Positions 1-6,404 are shown, counted from the stretch's first letter. The stretch is DNA of 12,459 nucleotides from Clostridium sp. (GCA_016302185.1 JAEDOC010000055.1:1-12459); one strand, 5' to 3'. The notes: a model not told the origin generated them from the sequence alone. A program made the numbers and translations.

Positions 1-185
1 GCAAATATCAGCTGGATCTCTGGGCAGCCAACCGGCGGGTTCTCACGGAGGCAGGAGTGAAGGAGGAGCGGATTCAGGTAACGGATATCTGTACCTTCTG
101 CAATCCGCAGCTTTTATTCTCCCATCGGAGAACGGGAGAAAAGCGGGGAAACCTCGGGGCATTTCTGTGCTTAAACGAAGAATAA
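1..185 (+). CDS. pgeF: YfiH/PgeF laccase-domain protein, C-terminal end (partial)
   Basis: This is the last 61 codons of a gene that begins before the window; the reading frame enters at base 3 and stops with TAA at 183-185. The translated end contains DICTFCNPQLLFSHRRTGEK followed by RGNLGAF. It matches the C-terminal signature of the YfiH/LACC1 (DUF152) family: a Cys-containing DICT motif, then F-S-[HY]-R-R and a G-R/N-x-[AG] strand. Family members are cytoplasmic copper/zinc-type enzymes reported as purine nucleoside phosphorylase/adenosine deaminase or as PgeF, which clears mis-incorporated residues from peptidoglycan precursors. Only the end of the protein is visible, so the catalytic His/Cys set cannot be checked. 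The gene converges on the SASP gene. The shared hairpin at 199-235 could give some termination for it, but the T-tract lies on the other strand. Confidence 0.8.
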   Translation, partial: KYQLDLWAANRRVLTEAGVKEERIQVTDICTFCNPQLLFSHRRTGEKRGNLGAFLCLNEE

Positions 186-192
186 TACGTAT

Positions 193-235
193 AAAAAAGA
201 CAGAGCCGGACATGATAGTACATGCCGGCTCTGTC
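193..235 (-). terminator. Rho-independent terminator of the SASP gene
   Basis: A 15-bp stem (199-214 with 221-235, one bulged A at 210) closes a six-base loop ATAGTA. On the minus strand the stem is followed by six T residues (complement of A193-A198), so it is oriented to end transcription of the SASP gene, whose stop codon is about 17 bases upstream. On the plus strand the stem is not followed by a T-run, so termination of the upstream plus-strand gene would be weaker. Confidence 0.85.
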
Positions 236-251
236 TGTCATGCTTCAGGCC

Positions 252-458
252 TTATTTGCCTGCCATCTGTCTTTCCTGGGCCTCAATCATTTTCTTAACC
301 ATATAGCCGCCGACAGAACCGTTCTGAGCGGAGGTTAAATTACCGTTGTAACCGTTGCTTAACGGTACGCCAAGCTCGTTTGCAACCTCCATTTTAAACT
401 TGTCCATAGCTTCCTTCGCTTCCGGCACGTTTGTTCTGTTGCTGTTTCCTGTAGACAT
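252..458 (-). CDS. Alpha/beta-type small acid-soluble spore protein
   Basis: The 68-residue product belongs to the alpha/beta SASP family. These proteins coat DNA in the spore core, force it toward an A-like form and protect it from UV and heat. The two family signatures are present: MEVANELGVPL (residues about 23-33), which carries the E-V-A site cut by the germination protease GPR, and the C-terminal block NGNLTSAQNGSVGGYMVKKM (about 39-58), which contains the DNA-binding helix. The length is typical (60-75 residues). An AAGGAGG ribosome site sits 7-8 bases before the ATG (complement of about 467-473). The gene is monocistronic and lies between its own terminator and a candidate forespore promoter. 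Family assignment is very secure; which paralog it is cannot be told, as clostridia carry several. Confidence 0.95.
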   Translation of the reverse strand: MSTGNSNRTNVPEAKEAMDKFKMEVANELGVPLSNGYNGNLTSAQNGSVGGYMVKKMIEAQERQMAGK

Positions 459-534
459 AATAAACGCCTCCTTTTCCTTGTGTTCTCTGCCCGCAGCTTT
501 TTTGCCGTCCGGGCTGTGTTTTATGCTACATTCC

Positions 535-563
535 TAGTATGCCGTTTTCAAATCGGAATACAC
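535..563 (-). promoter_or_regulatory. Candidate sigma-G-like promoter for the SASP gene
   Basis: On the minus strand CATACTA (complement of 535-541) fits the sigma-G -10 pattern CATnnTA. Seventeen bases upstream is GTGTA (complement of 559-563), a partial fit to the -35 pattern GnATA; GTATT at 557-561 is an alternative with a 15-base spacer. The position would give a leader of about 70 bases before the SASP start. SASP genes are classically transcribed by forespore sigma-G, so the placement is sensible, but the -35 is imperfect. Confidence 0.4.
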
Positions 564-652
564 TAGAAGCTTTTGCGCAAAATGTCATAATGTGGATCGG
601 GGAGAAAATCCGGAGATTTGTCCGGAAAAAGAGAATTAATTGGAATTTTCGC

Positions 653-681
653 TTGTATATCACGGAATTATATCCTATAAT
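653..681 (+). promoter_or_regulatory. Candidate sigma-A promoter of the rsmD-coaD operon
   Basis: A perfect TATAAT at 676-681 lies 17 bases downstream of TTGTAT (653-658), which keeps only the TTG of the -35 consensus. The predicted start near 688 leaves a leader of about 27 bases containing the ribosome site GGGGAAAG at 702-709. The surrounding 150 bases are clearly more AT-rich than the genes. No other -10 as good is seen in the gap. Confidence 0.6.
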
Positions 682-714
682 AAGTAAGATAAAAAATTAT
701 CGGGGAAAGAATCC

Positions 715-1275
715 ATGCGAGTGATAGCAGGAAGCGCCAGAAGGCTGCTTTTAAAAACAATTGATGGGATGGAGACCAGGCCCACCACTGACAGAATTAA
801 AGAAACGCTCTTCAACATGCTGCAGAATGATTTATATGGCTGCACTTTTTTAGATCTCTTCGCCGGAAGCGGCGGAATCGGGATTGAGGCATTAAGCCGC
901 GGGGCAAAGCAGGCGGTATTCGTGGAGAAGAATCCGAAGGCAGCGGCCTGCATCCGGGAGAATTTACGGACAACCCGTCTGGAAGAGAAAGCCACCGTGA
1001 TGAACTGTGACGTGATGGAAGCGCTGGCGCGTTTAGAGCAGCAGAAGAAACCGTTTTCCTACATTTTCATGGATCCGCCTTACAACAAACTATGGGAGAA
1101 AACAGTCCTTGCGTATCTGGCACAGTCTTCTCTGATTGACGAAGATACGGTTATGATTGTGGAAGCATCACTGGAGACAAAAGGCGATTATCTTTCTGCG
1201 TTCGGTCTGACCCTTCAGAAAGAGAAGGTGTACAAGACCAATAAGCATTTATTTATTACAAAAGGAGAAACGTAA
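715..1275 (+). CDS. rsmD: 16S rRNA (guanine(966)-N(2))-methyltransferase RsmD
   Basis: The 186-residue cytoplasmic protein matches the usual RsmD length. RsmD transfers a methyl group from S-adenosylmethionine to N2 of G966 of 16S rRNA in the small subunit. Visible motifs are RPTTDRIKETLFN (22-34), typical of the RsmD N-terminus; the SAM-binding loop LDLFAGSGGIGIEALSRGA (46-64); the acidic residue after strand 2 in FVEKN (69-73); and the catalytic DPPY (120-123) of N-methyltransferases. The start ATG follows GGGGAAAG by about five bases. It leads the operon, with coaD starting two bases after its stop. The rsmD-coaD pairing is widely conserved in bacteria (ylbH-ylbI in B. subtilis), which supports the call. 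Confidence 0.95.
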   Translation: MRVIAGSARRLLLKTIDGMETRPTTDRIKETLFNMLQNDLYGCTFLDLFAGSGGIGIEALSRGAKQAVFVEKNPKAAACIRENLRTTRLEEKATVMNCDVMEALARLEQQKKPFSYIFMDPPYNKLWEKTVLAYLAQSSLIDEDTVMIVEASLETKGDYLSAFGLTLQKEKVYKTNKHLFITKGET

Positions 1276-1277
1276 GG

Positions 1278-1778
1278 ATGAAGACAGCCATATATCCGGG
1301 GAGCTTCGATCCGGTAACGCTTGGTCACTATGACATTATCGAGCGCGCTTCCAAGATTTTCGACAAACTGATTGTGGGAGTGCTGATTAACAGCGCAAAA
1401 TCTCCGTTGTTTTCTGTCGAAGAACGTGTTAAGATGTTAGAGGATGTGACCTCGGATCTTCCCAATGTGGAGATTAGAGCGTTCAACGGCCTTCTGATTG
1501 ATTTTGTCCGTCAGAATGACGCGAATGTGATCGTGAGAGGTCTGCGGGCCATCACGGATTTTGAATATGAACTGCAGCTGGCGCAGATGAACCGGGTCAT
1601 TGCACCCGAGATAGACACCTTGTTCCTGACGACGAACTTAAAATATGCATATTTAAGCTCCAGCATGGCAAAGGAAGTGGCCATGTACGGCGGAGATATT
1701 TCTGAATTTCTGGATCCGGCCGTAGCCCGGAAGGTGAGAGAGAAGTATGCAGGCGCGGGCGCAGCCGGGAAAGAATAA
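1278..1778 (+). CDS. coaD: Phosphopantetheine adenylyltransferase
   Basis: CoaD joins ATP and 4'-phosphopantetheine to give dephospho-CoA, the penultimate step of coenzyme A synthesis, in the cytoplasm. The 166-residue product has the nucleotidyltransferase signature YPGSFDPVTLGHYDII (6-21) with the T/HxGH-type motif TLGH (14-17), the substrate-binding VRGLRAITDFEYELQLAQMN (86-105) and the ATP-binding SSSMAKE (127-133). The length and motif order are standard. The ribosome site AAAGGAG lies inside the last codons of rsmD (about 1260-1266), and the genes are two bases apart, implying translational coupling. The short Ala/Gly-rich C-terminus is unremarkable. Confidence 0.96.
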   Translation: MKTAIYPGSFDPVTLGHYDIIERASKIFDKLIVGVLINSAKSPLFSVEERVKMLEDVTSDLPNVEIRAFNGLLIDFVRQNDANVIVRGLRAITDFEYELQLAQMNRVIAPEIDTLFLTTNLKYAYLSSSMAKEVAMYGGDISEFLDPAVARKVREKYAGAGAAGKE

Positions 1779-1793
1779 GGGAGGAGATAGACG

Positions 1794-2420
1794 ATGAGCA
1801 GAATTGAACAGATTATCACAGAGATCGAAGAGTATATTGACAGCTGCAAGTTCCAGCCGCTGTCAAATACGAAGATTCTTGTCAATAAAGAAGAGATGGA
1901 GGAGCTTCTGGTGGAGCTTCGGATGCGGATTCCGGAGGAGATCAAGAAATACCAGAAGATCATCAGCAATCAGGATGCCATCCTGCAGGAGGCACGGACG
2001 CAGGCCGATACCATGCTGGCGGAAGCGACCGCACAGACCAATGAGCTGGTCAATGAGCATGAGATCATGCAGCGCGCCTATGCGGAGGCAAACAGTGTGA
2101 TTGAGCAGGCCAACGCGCAGGCTGCCGATATTCTGGCCCAGGCCAATGCCCAGGCACAGTCCATCGTAGACAATGCGGTGAATGAGGCCAACGGACTCCG
2201 CCAGAGCTCTGTTCAGTATACGGATGATATGCTGCGCAGCCTTCAGACGATTATCAAACATTCCATGGATGGTGCTCAGGGCCGTTTTGATGCCTTTATG
2301 AGCTCCATGCAGTCCAGTTATGATACCGTTACCTCCAACCGGAATGAACTGTCCGGAAGCGTGGTTATGGAGCCGGAGGAAGAGTCACAAGCAGCTGCTG
2401 CAGAGACGACAGCAGAATAA
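1794..2420 (+). CDS. Coiled-coil protein, DivIVA/SepIVA-like or ATP-synthase-b-like
   Basis: This 208-residue protein has no catalytic motif that I recognise. Residues 1-60 are rich in Glu, Ile and Leu and include NKEEMEELLVELRMRIPEEI (31-50). Residues about 60-141 form a long Ala/Gln/Glu-rich helix with an 11-residue period (EANSVIEQANA, QAADILAQANA, QAQSIVDNAVN). The C-terminus (190-208) is a disordered Glu/Ala tail. There is no signal peptide or membrane segment, so it should be cytoplasmic. GGGAGGAG at 1779-1786 gives a strong ribosome site, and the gene is 15 bases after coaD, so it is in the same operon. Proteins at this locus are often labelled ATPase or V-type ATPase subunit H on coiled-coil similarity alone; I do not support an ATPase role. 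In actinobacteria a DivIVA-like division protein (SepIVA type) is encoded near the rsmD/coaD-rpmF-rnc group, so a role in cell envelope or division is a fair inference but unproven. Its last 56 bases overlap the 3' end of ylbJ on the other strand. Confidence 0.7.
   Translation: MSRIEQIITEIEEYIDSCKFQPLSNTKILVNKEEMEELLVELRMRIPEEIKKYQKIISNQDAILQEARTQADTMLAEATAQTNELVNEHEIMQRAYAEANSVIEQANAQAADILAQANAQAQSIVDNAVNEANGLRQSSVQYTDDMLRSLQTIIKHSMDGAQGRFDAFMSSMQSSYDTVTSNRNELSGSVVMEPEEESQAAAAETTAE
2085..2216 (+). repeat. 33-bp (11-residue) repeats within the coiled-coil gene
   Basis: Four consecutive 33-base units encode residues 98-108, 109-119, 120-130 and 131-141. The first three align as EANSVIEQANA, QAADILAQANA and QAQSIVDNAVN; the fourth, EANGLRQSSVQ, is divergent. 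The same 11-residue register can be followed back to about residue 61. An 11-residue (hendecad) period predicts a straight or right-handed coiled coil, not a classic heptad one. Confidence 0.75.
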
Positions 2421-3318
2421 GGATGATACTGGAGAGACTGGCATGGATCAGTTTCCAGCGCAGATAATGCCGGATGGAGAGTCCGGCATTTTTTATAACA
2501 GTCCGTGTCTGTGAGACACCGGAGAGGCCGCCGAAGGCTGCCGAGAAGAGGATTAACACTGCTTCTGGCAGGCCGGAAACGGTTTTGGAGATAAAGTCAA
2601 TTCCCGTGGTCATCTCCGGCAGACTGAGAAGCACTGCTTTGAAGCCTGACGGCAGCAGATGGTCAGGAATCGCCATCAGGAAAACGGCCAGGATAGAATA
2701 CAGCATGAGGAAACCGCCAATCTTCACCATCAGTTCCATACTGTTCATAAGAATTTGATCAAAGGATGCCTCTTCCTTCCCTGTTTCCGGTTTTGGGGAA
2801 AGCTGCCTTCTCTGATCCTGGCTGCACAGCTTTTTCCGGTGGAAATAGATTCCTGTCAGGAGAACCGGAAGATAGAGTGCCGTGACCACGAAAAGGAATG
2901 GGATTTCCTGCGGCAGTCTGGGCTGCAGGTATCCGGCCACAAACATGGGGCTGGGGCAGGCAGAGACAGCCAGCAGCTCATTCGCCTCCGCATCAGTGAT
3001 TTGACGGTGGCTGAGAAGATCCGCGGTGGTCTTCGGCCCCATGGGATAACCGCAGAGCAGCCCTGTGAGAAGACAGTAGCCGCCTGCAGGTGACAGGCCC
3101 AGAAACGAAAAGAAAGGGAGCAGCGGGCGGCTCAGAAGTTCAGCTCCTCCCCATGAGATCAGCAGGGAAGAACAGAGCATAAAAGGAAGCAGTGTGGGCA
3201 GAACCACATTAAACCAGAGAAGCAGCCCTGCCTGTGCTCCCCGGAAGGAAAGCTTCGGGTGGGAGAGCAGCAGAAGAAGGACAAGGACAGGAAGATAAGG
3301 GCGGATGGATTTTTTCAT
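2365..3318 (-). CDS. ylbJ: Sporulation integral membrane protein YlbJ
   Basis: This polytopic membrane protein (317 residues from this start) matches the YlbJ family, which in B. subtilis is made in the mother cell under sigma-E and is needed for heat-resistant spores; its transported substrate is not established. Family-typical segments are VVLPTLLPFMLCSSLL (38-53), the signature GYPMGPKTTADL (90-101), SACPSPMFVAGY (119-130) and FGGLSGVSQT (262-271). About eight hydrophobic helices are separated by a charged loop at about 160-190. I prefer the ATG at 3316-3318 because MKKSIRPYLPVLVLLLLL makes a normal membrane-protein N-terminus, with GGAAG just upstream; an ATG at 3351 adds 11 residues but has no ribosome site and would crowd the divergent gene. 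Its neighbourhood beside rsmD and coaD is as in B. subtilis ylbH-ylbI-ylbJ. The 3' end overlaps the coiled-coil gene by 56 bases and contains that operon's terminator. The hydrophobic C-terminal helix there is family-like, so the overlap is probably real. No terminator for ylbJ itself is visible. Confidence 0.87.
   Translation of the reverse strand: MKKSIRPYLPVLVLLLLLSHPKLSFRGAQAGLLLWFNVVLPTLLPFMLCSSLLISWGGAELLSRPLLPFFSFLGLSPAGGYCLLTGLLCGYPMGPKTTADLLSHRQITDAEANELLAVSACPSPMFVAGYLQPRLPQEIPFLFVVTALYLPVLLTGIYFHRKKLCSQDQRRQLSPKPETGKEEASFDQILMNSMELMVKIGGFLMLYSILAVFLMAIPDHLLPSGFKAVLLSLPEMTTGIDFISKTVSGLPEAVLILFSAAFGGLSGVSQTRTVIKNAGLSIRHYLRWKLIHASLSSIILILLSSLQQLLVTLPPAP
2466..2494 (+). terminator. Rho-independent terminator of the rsmD-coaD operon
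   Basis: A perfect 9-bp stem AATGCCGGA (2466-2474) / TCCGGCATT (2482-2490) encloses a seven-base loop and runs into a T-tract (2489-2494). It sits 45 bases after the coiled-coil gene's stop and is oriented for the plus strand. The same bases encode residues around KNAGLSIR near the C-terminus of YlbJ on the minus strand. On that strand no T-run follows the stem, so it should act in one direction only. Confidence 0.88.
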
Positions 3319-3370
3319 GAGCTTCCGAATAGGATGTTTTATACCATACATATTCGAAAGCGGCCTGACT

Positions 3371-4195
3371 ATGAAGACTTTTTATCTGCTGTTGCTGGCG
3401 GTATTTAACGTGGTAATGATCAGCTGGATGGGTGATAGTTCTGCCTATTACCGTCTCAGCGCCTATACCTGGGAGAGTGACGAATTCCGGAAGCTGTCTC
3501 TGGGAAGTGAGACGGCTTCCTGGGAGACGATGGACGCGGAACGGCTGGCAGCACTGATGGTGGAGCACGGTTATGATCTCACGGGACTGTCCGGGGAAGA
3601 GATCTCCCGGGAAAGCAAAACTGCGGATCTTCATGCCCTGTTTCAGGGGCGTCCTGCTGCCTTTCGCAAGCTGATCCGCGTTTATGAAACGATTTTTAAA
3701 GATCTGGAGTATTTTCCCATTCCGAAAAGCAGCCGCCCCGACACGCCGGATGTGGCCTATGAGGACAGCTGGCAGCAAAAGCGGACCTATGGTGGGGAAC
3801 GGGGGCATGAGGGCTGCGATATCATGGGCTGTGAACGGGAACGGGGCTTCTACCCGGTAGTCAGTATCAGTGACGGTGTGGTTGAGCGGATGGGCTGGCT
3901 GGAACAGGGTGGCTGGCGTATCGGAATCCGTACCGAATCCGGACTGTATCTCTATTACGCTCATCTCTACAGCTATGCGGACGGGCTTACGGAAGGAGCT
4001 TCCATTCGGGCCGGAGAGCTCCTGGGCTATATGGGAGATTCCGGATACGGCAAACAGGAAAATACTGTGGGAAATTTCGAGGTGCATCTGCATGTAGGGA
4101 TGTATCTGAGGACCGATCATTACCAGGAGCTGAGTGTGAATCCTTATTGGGTACTAAAATACTTAGAAAAACACCGGCAGGTGTTTTCCTATTAA
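3371..4195 (+). CDS. Membrane-anchored M23 family metallopeptidase
   Basis: The product (274 residues from this start) is a LytM/M23-type zinc endopeptidase, which normally cuts peptide cross-bridges in peptidoglycan outside the membrane. An N-terminal hydrophobic stretch (residues 1-20) serves as a signal or anchor. The linker of about 110 residues is unlike any domain I know. The C-terminal M23 fold has the full metal and catalytic set: H146 and D150 in RGHEGCDIMG, H198 in YYAHLY, and H239 and H241 in EVHLHVGMY. It therefore looks active, unlike degenerate M23 proteins. The usual HxGxD motif reads HEGCD. An in-frame ATG at 3305 would add 22 residues but runs into ylbJ coding on the other strand; no start has a good ribosome site, so the start is uncertain. 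Being divergent from ylbJ suggests, but does not show, a role in sporulation cell-wall remodelling. Confidence 0.85.
   Translation: MKTFYLLLLAVFNVVMISWMGDSSAYYRLSAYTWESDEFRKLSLGSETASWETMDAERLAALMVEHGYDLTGLSGEEISRESKTADLHALFQGRPAAFRKLIRVYETIFKDLEYFPIPKSSRPDTPDVAYEDSWQQKRTYGGERGHEGCDIMGCERERGFYPVVSISDGVVERMGWLEQGGWRIGIRTESGLYLYYAHLYSYADGLTEGASIRAGELLGYMGDSGYGKQENTVGNFEVHLHVGMYLRTDHYQELSVNPYWVLKYLEKHRQVFSY
4168..4187 (+). terminator. Weak terminator-like hairpin at the end of the M23 gene
   Basis: AAAACACC (4168-4175) and GGTGTTTT (4180-4187) form an 8-bp stem with a GGCA loop, just before the TAA of the M23 gene. Only four of the pairs are G/C-rich and the T-run is four bases, within the stem. 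It could act as a partial terminator or be a coincidence of the KHRQVF coding sequence. Confidence 0.3.
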
Positions 4196-4220
4196 TAAAT
4201 GGATAAGAAGGAGAACTTTA

Positions 4221-5654
4221 GTGGACTTAAACCGTCTTTCTGTTGAATTTTTGAATAAAATGAAAATCCTCCTTGGAGAAGAATATGAAGCGTATCTGGA
4301 CAGCTTTGCCGAGGAACCGGTCTACGGACTGCGGGTAAATACTCTGAAGGTTACGGTGGAGGAATTCCTGCGCAAAGCCGCTGATGCCGGCTGGGAGCTG
4401 CAGCCGGTTCCCTGGGTTTCCAACGGGTTTTATTATCCGAAGGAGAAGCGTCCGGCCAGACACCCCTGGTATTATTCTGGCCTTTATTATCTGCAGGAGC
4501 CAAGTGCCATGACGCCGGCCTCCCGGCTTCCTATCGAACCGGGAGATAAGGTACTGGATCTGTGTGCTGCGCCGGGAGGAAAGAGTACGGAACTGGCGGC
4601 CCGGCTTTCCGGCACCGGGCTGCTCTTTTCCAATGATATCAGCAATTCCAGGGCCAAAGCTCTCCTGAAAAACCTGGAGCTGTTCGGTGCAGGGAATATC
4701 TGTGTTTCCAGTGAGCCTCCGGAGAAGCTGGCCAAGGTCTTTCCGGCTTTCTTTGATAAGATTCTGGTGGATGCCCCCTGTTCCGGCGAAGGGATGTTCC
4801 GGCGGGATCCGGATATGGTAAAAAGCTATGAGGAGAAAGGCCCGGAATATTATGCGCCCATTCAACGGGAGATCGCCGCGGCGGCTGTTCAGATGCTGGC
4901 GCCTGGCGGAATGCTGCTGTATTCCACCTGTACCTTTGACGAAGAGGAGGATGAGGGCACCATCCGGTATCTGCTGGAAGAATTCCCGGATCTTTCGCTG
5001 GTTCCTCTGGAGAAGTCAGACGGATTTGCGCCCGGCATCGGTATGCTGGAGTGTGTACGTCTCTTTCCCCATAAGGTAAAGGGAGAAGGCCATTTCCTGG
5101 CGCTGTTGAAAAAGAACGAGGAAGGCCCCGGAGAGACTGCACGAACACAAGTTTCGTCTTCCTTGGGACAAAAGACAGTCCTTCCGAACGCGGCGGAAGC
5201 TTTTTTGCGGGAAATCACGGAGGAATGGGAGAAGGATCGGTTTTACCAGGTAAAGGATCAGCTTTATTATCTTCCGGCACCTTTTGGCGGGGCGGGGAAG
5301 GAACGCCTGCGGGGAATCCGCTGCCTTCGGACAGGCCTGCTTCTGGGTGAGATGAGAAAAGACCGGTTTGAGCCTTCACAGGCCCTGGCTATGTGGTTAA
5401 ATAAGGAAACGTACCCGGCCATTCTTTCCCTGCGCTCTGAAGCTGCCGGGGAGGATCGGATTCTCCGTTATCTGAAGGGAGAGACACTCACTCTGGCGGA
5501 GAACGAGGAACTTGCACTGGCGAAGGCTTTGTCCGGTGCGAAAGGCTGCGGGGCCTGGTGTCTGGTTGCCGTGGACGGTTATCCGCTGGGATGGGCGAAA
5601 AAACAGAACCAGAGCTTAAAGAATAAATATTATCCCGGATGGAGGTGGCAGTGA
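4221..5654 (+). CDS. rsmF: RsmF-type rRNA cytosine-C5 methyltransferase
   Basis: This 477-residue enzyme belongs to the RsmB/RsmF/NOP2/Sun family, which methylates C5 of cytosine in rRNA using SAM. The N-terminal segment includes VYGLRVNTLK (34-43), typical of the family. The SAM loop is VLDLCAAPGGKSTELA (111-126). The two catalytic cysteines are C187 in DAPCSGEGMF (184-193) and C237 in YSTCTF (234-239). Residues about 310-477 form the RsmF-type C-terminal extension, ending in a PUA-like GWAKKQNQSLKNKYYPGW segment. The total length is close to E. coli RsmF (YebU, m5C1407), so RsmF is preferred over RsmB, although the exact target base is inferred. Translation starts at GTG 4221, eight bases after AAGGAG. 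The stop overlaps the next gene's start (TGATG). An internal ATG in frame is not needed, as GTG with this ribosome site is convincing. Confidence 0.9.
   Translation: MDLNRLSVEFLNKMKILLGEEYEAYLDSFAEEPVYGLRVNTLKVTVEEFLRKAADAGWELQPVPWVSNGFYYPKEKRPARHPWYYSGLYYLQEPSAMTPASRLPIEPGDKVLDLCAAPGGKSTELAARLSGTGLLFSNDISNSRAKALLKNLELFGAGNICVSSEPPEKLAKVFPAFFDKILVDAPCSGEGMFRRDPDMVKSYEEKGPEYYAPIQREIAAAAVQMLAPGGMLLYSTCTFDEEEDEGTIRYLLEEFPDLSLVPLEKSDGFAPGIGMLECVRLFPHKVKGEGHFLALLKKNEEGPGETARTQVSSSLGQKTVLPNAAEAFLREITEEWEKDRFYQVKDQLYYLPAPFGGAGKERLRGIRCLRTGLLLGEMRKDRFEPSQALAMWLNKETYPAILSLRSEAAGEDRILRYLKGETLTLAENEELALAKALSGAKGCGAWCLVAVDGYPLGWAKKQNQSLKNKYYPGWRWQ
5641..5645 (+). promoter_or_regulatory. Ribosome binding site fixing the rsuA start
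   Basis: GGAGG at 5641-5645 lies eight bases before ATG 5654 and only two bases after the earlier in-frame ATG at 5639, so it favours 5654. It lies within the last codons of rsmF, implying coupled translation. Confidence 0.75.
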
Positions 5655-6394
5655 TGGGCAATCGGATGAGGCTGGACAAGTTTCTCACAGAGATGAAACA
5701 GGGAAGCAGAAGTCAGGTGAAGGAACTGATCCGGAAGGGCCGTGTCACGGTGGATGGATGCGTCTGCCGGAACGCGGAGGAGAAGATTGACCCGGACTGC
5801 CAGCAGATCTGCCTGGATCAGGAAACGGTCGGCTGGGCAGCGGTGGAATACTATCTGCTAAATAAACCACAGGGCGTGGTTTCAGCGACGGAGGATCCGA
5901 AGTATCCCACGGTGGTTGACCTGATCGGGGATGCAAAGCGGAAGGATCTCTTCCCGGTGGGCCGTCTGGATATTGACACGGAGGGCCTTCTGCTTCTCAC
6001 CAATGACGGGGCGCTGGCCCATGAGCTGCTTTCCCCGAAAAAGCATGTGGATAAGGTCTATTTTGCCAGGGTGCGGGGCACTCTGGATTCCGATATCGAA
6101 GCGAGGATGGAAGATGGCATGGTGCTAAAGGACGGTACCAGAGTCCGTCCGGCACAGCTTATCATTGAACAGAGATGGAAGAAAGACGGGGAAGACCTCT
6201 GCGAAGCCCGTCTTACCATCCATGAGGGGAAATTCCATCAGGTAAAACGGATGTTCGAGGCGGCCGGGGGAGAGGTCATGTATTTAAAGCGTCTTTCCAT
6301 GGGACCGCTTACACTGGATGCATCCCTGCTTCCGGGTCAATACCGTCCCCTTTCCGCAGAGGAAATAAAAGCATTAAAAGAAATCAACAGATGA
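5654..6394 (+). CDS. rsuA: 16S rRNA pseudouridine(516) synthase, RsuA type
   Basis: The 246-residue protein has an N-terminal S4 RNA-binding domain (MRLDKFLTEM to VTVDG, about 5-50) and an RsuA/RluB/E/F-type pseudouridine synthase domain (about 64-240). The catalytic aspartate is D106 in VGRLDIDTEGLLLLTNDG (102-119). NKPQGVVSATEDPKYPTV (70-87) and HEGKFHQVKRMFEAAG (residues about 195-210) fit RsuA closely and RluB/RluF less well; RsuA converts U516 of 16S rRNA to pseudouridine. The ATG at 5654 overlaps the rsmF stop and has GGAGG eight bases upstream; the alternative ATG at 5639 adds five residues without a ribosome site. It follows another 16S rRNA modifier in the same operon, supporting a ribosome maturation role. 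Confidence 0.91.
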   Translation: MGNRMRLDKFLTEMKQGSRSQVKELIRKGRVTVDGCVCRNAEEKIDPDCQQICLDQETVGWAAVEYYLLNKPQGVVSATEDPKYPTVVDLIGDAKRKDLFPVGRLDIDTEGLLLLTNDGALAHELLSPKKHVDKVYFARVRGTLDSDIEARMEDGMVLKDGTRVRPAQLIIEQRWKKDGEDLCEARLTIHEGKFHQVKRMFEAAGGEVMYLKRLSMGPLTLDASLLPGQYRPLSAEEIKALKEINR

Positions 6395-6398
6395 GGTG
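6393..6398 (+). promoter_or_regulatory. Ribosome binding site of the HAD hydrolase gene
   Basis: GAGGTG at 6393-6398 lies six bases before ATG 6405 and overlaps the alternative GTG start at 6396, so ATG 6405 is favoured. It overlaps the stop codon of the preceding rsuA-type gene. Confidence 0.6.
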
Positions 6399-6404
6399 TG
6401 CAGG

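Noticed and set aside
355..724. Small plus-strand frames (355-537, 539-724) around the SASP promoter region
   Set aside because: One is antisense to the SASP gene, the other runs through the rsmD promoter into rsmD, and neither has a ribosome site.
2085..2216. Short regular repeats considered as a CRISPR-like array
   Set aside because: The 33-bp units are directly adjacent with no spacers, are in frame and diverge as coding sequence does.
2659..3093. Plus-strand open frames opposite ylbJ (2474-2758 and 2659-3093)
   Set aside because: The ylbJ frame gives a coherent polytopic membrane protein with family motifs; these plus-strand products do not resemble proteins.
3209..4120. 303-codon open frame on the minus strand opposite the M23 gene
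   Set aside because: The product lacks family motifs, and the opposite frame encodes a complete zinc peptidase; it is a shadow frame from GC-biased codons.
4227..4865. 212-codon minus-strand open frame within rsmF
   Set aside because: It is antisense to the conserved methyltransferase core, without a ribosome site or a recognisable domain.
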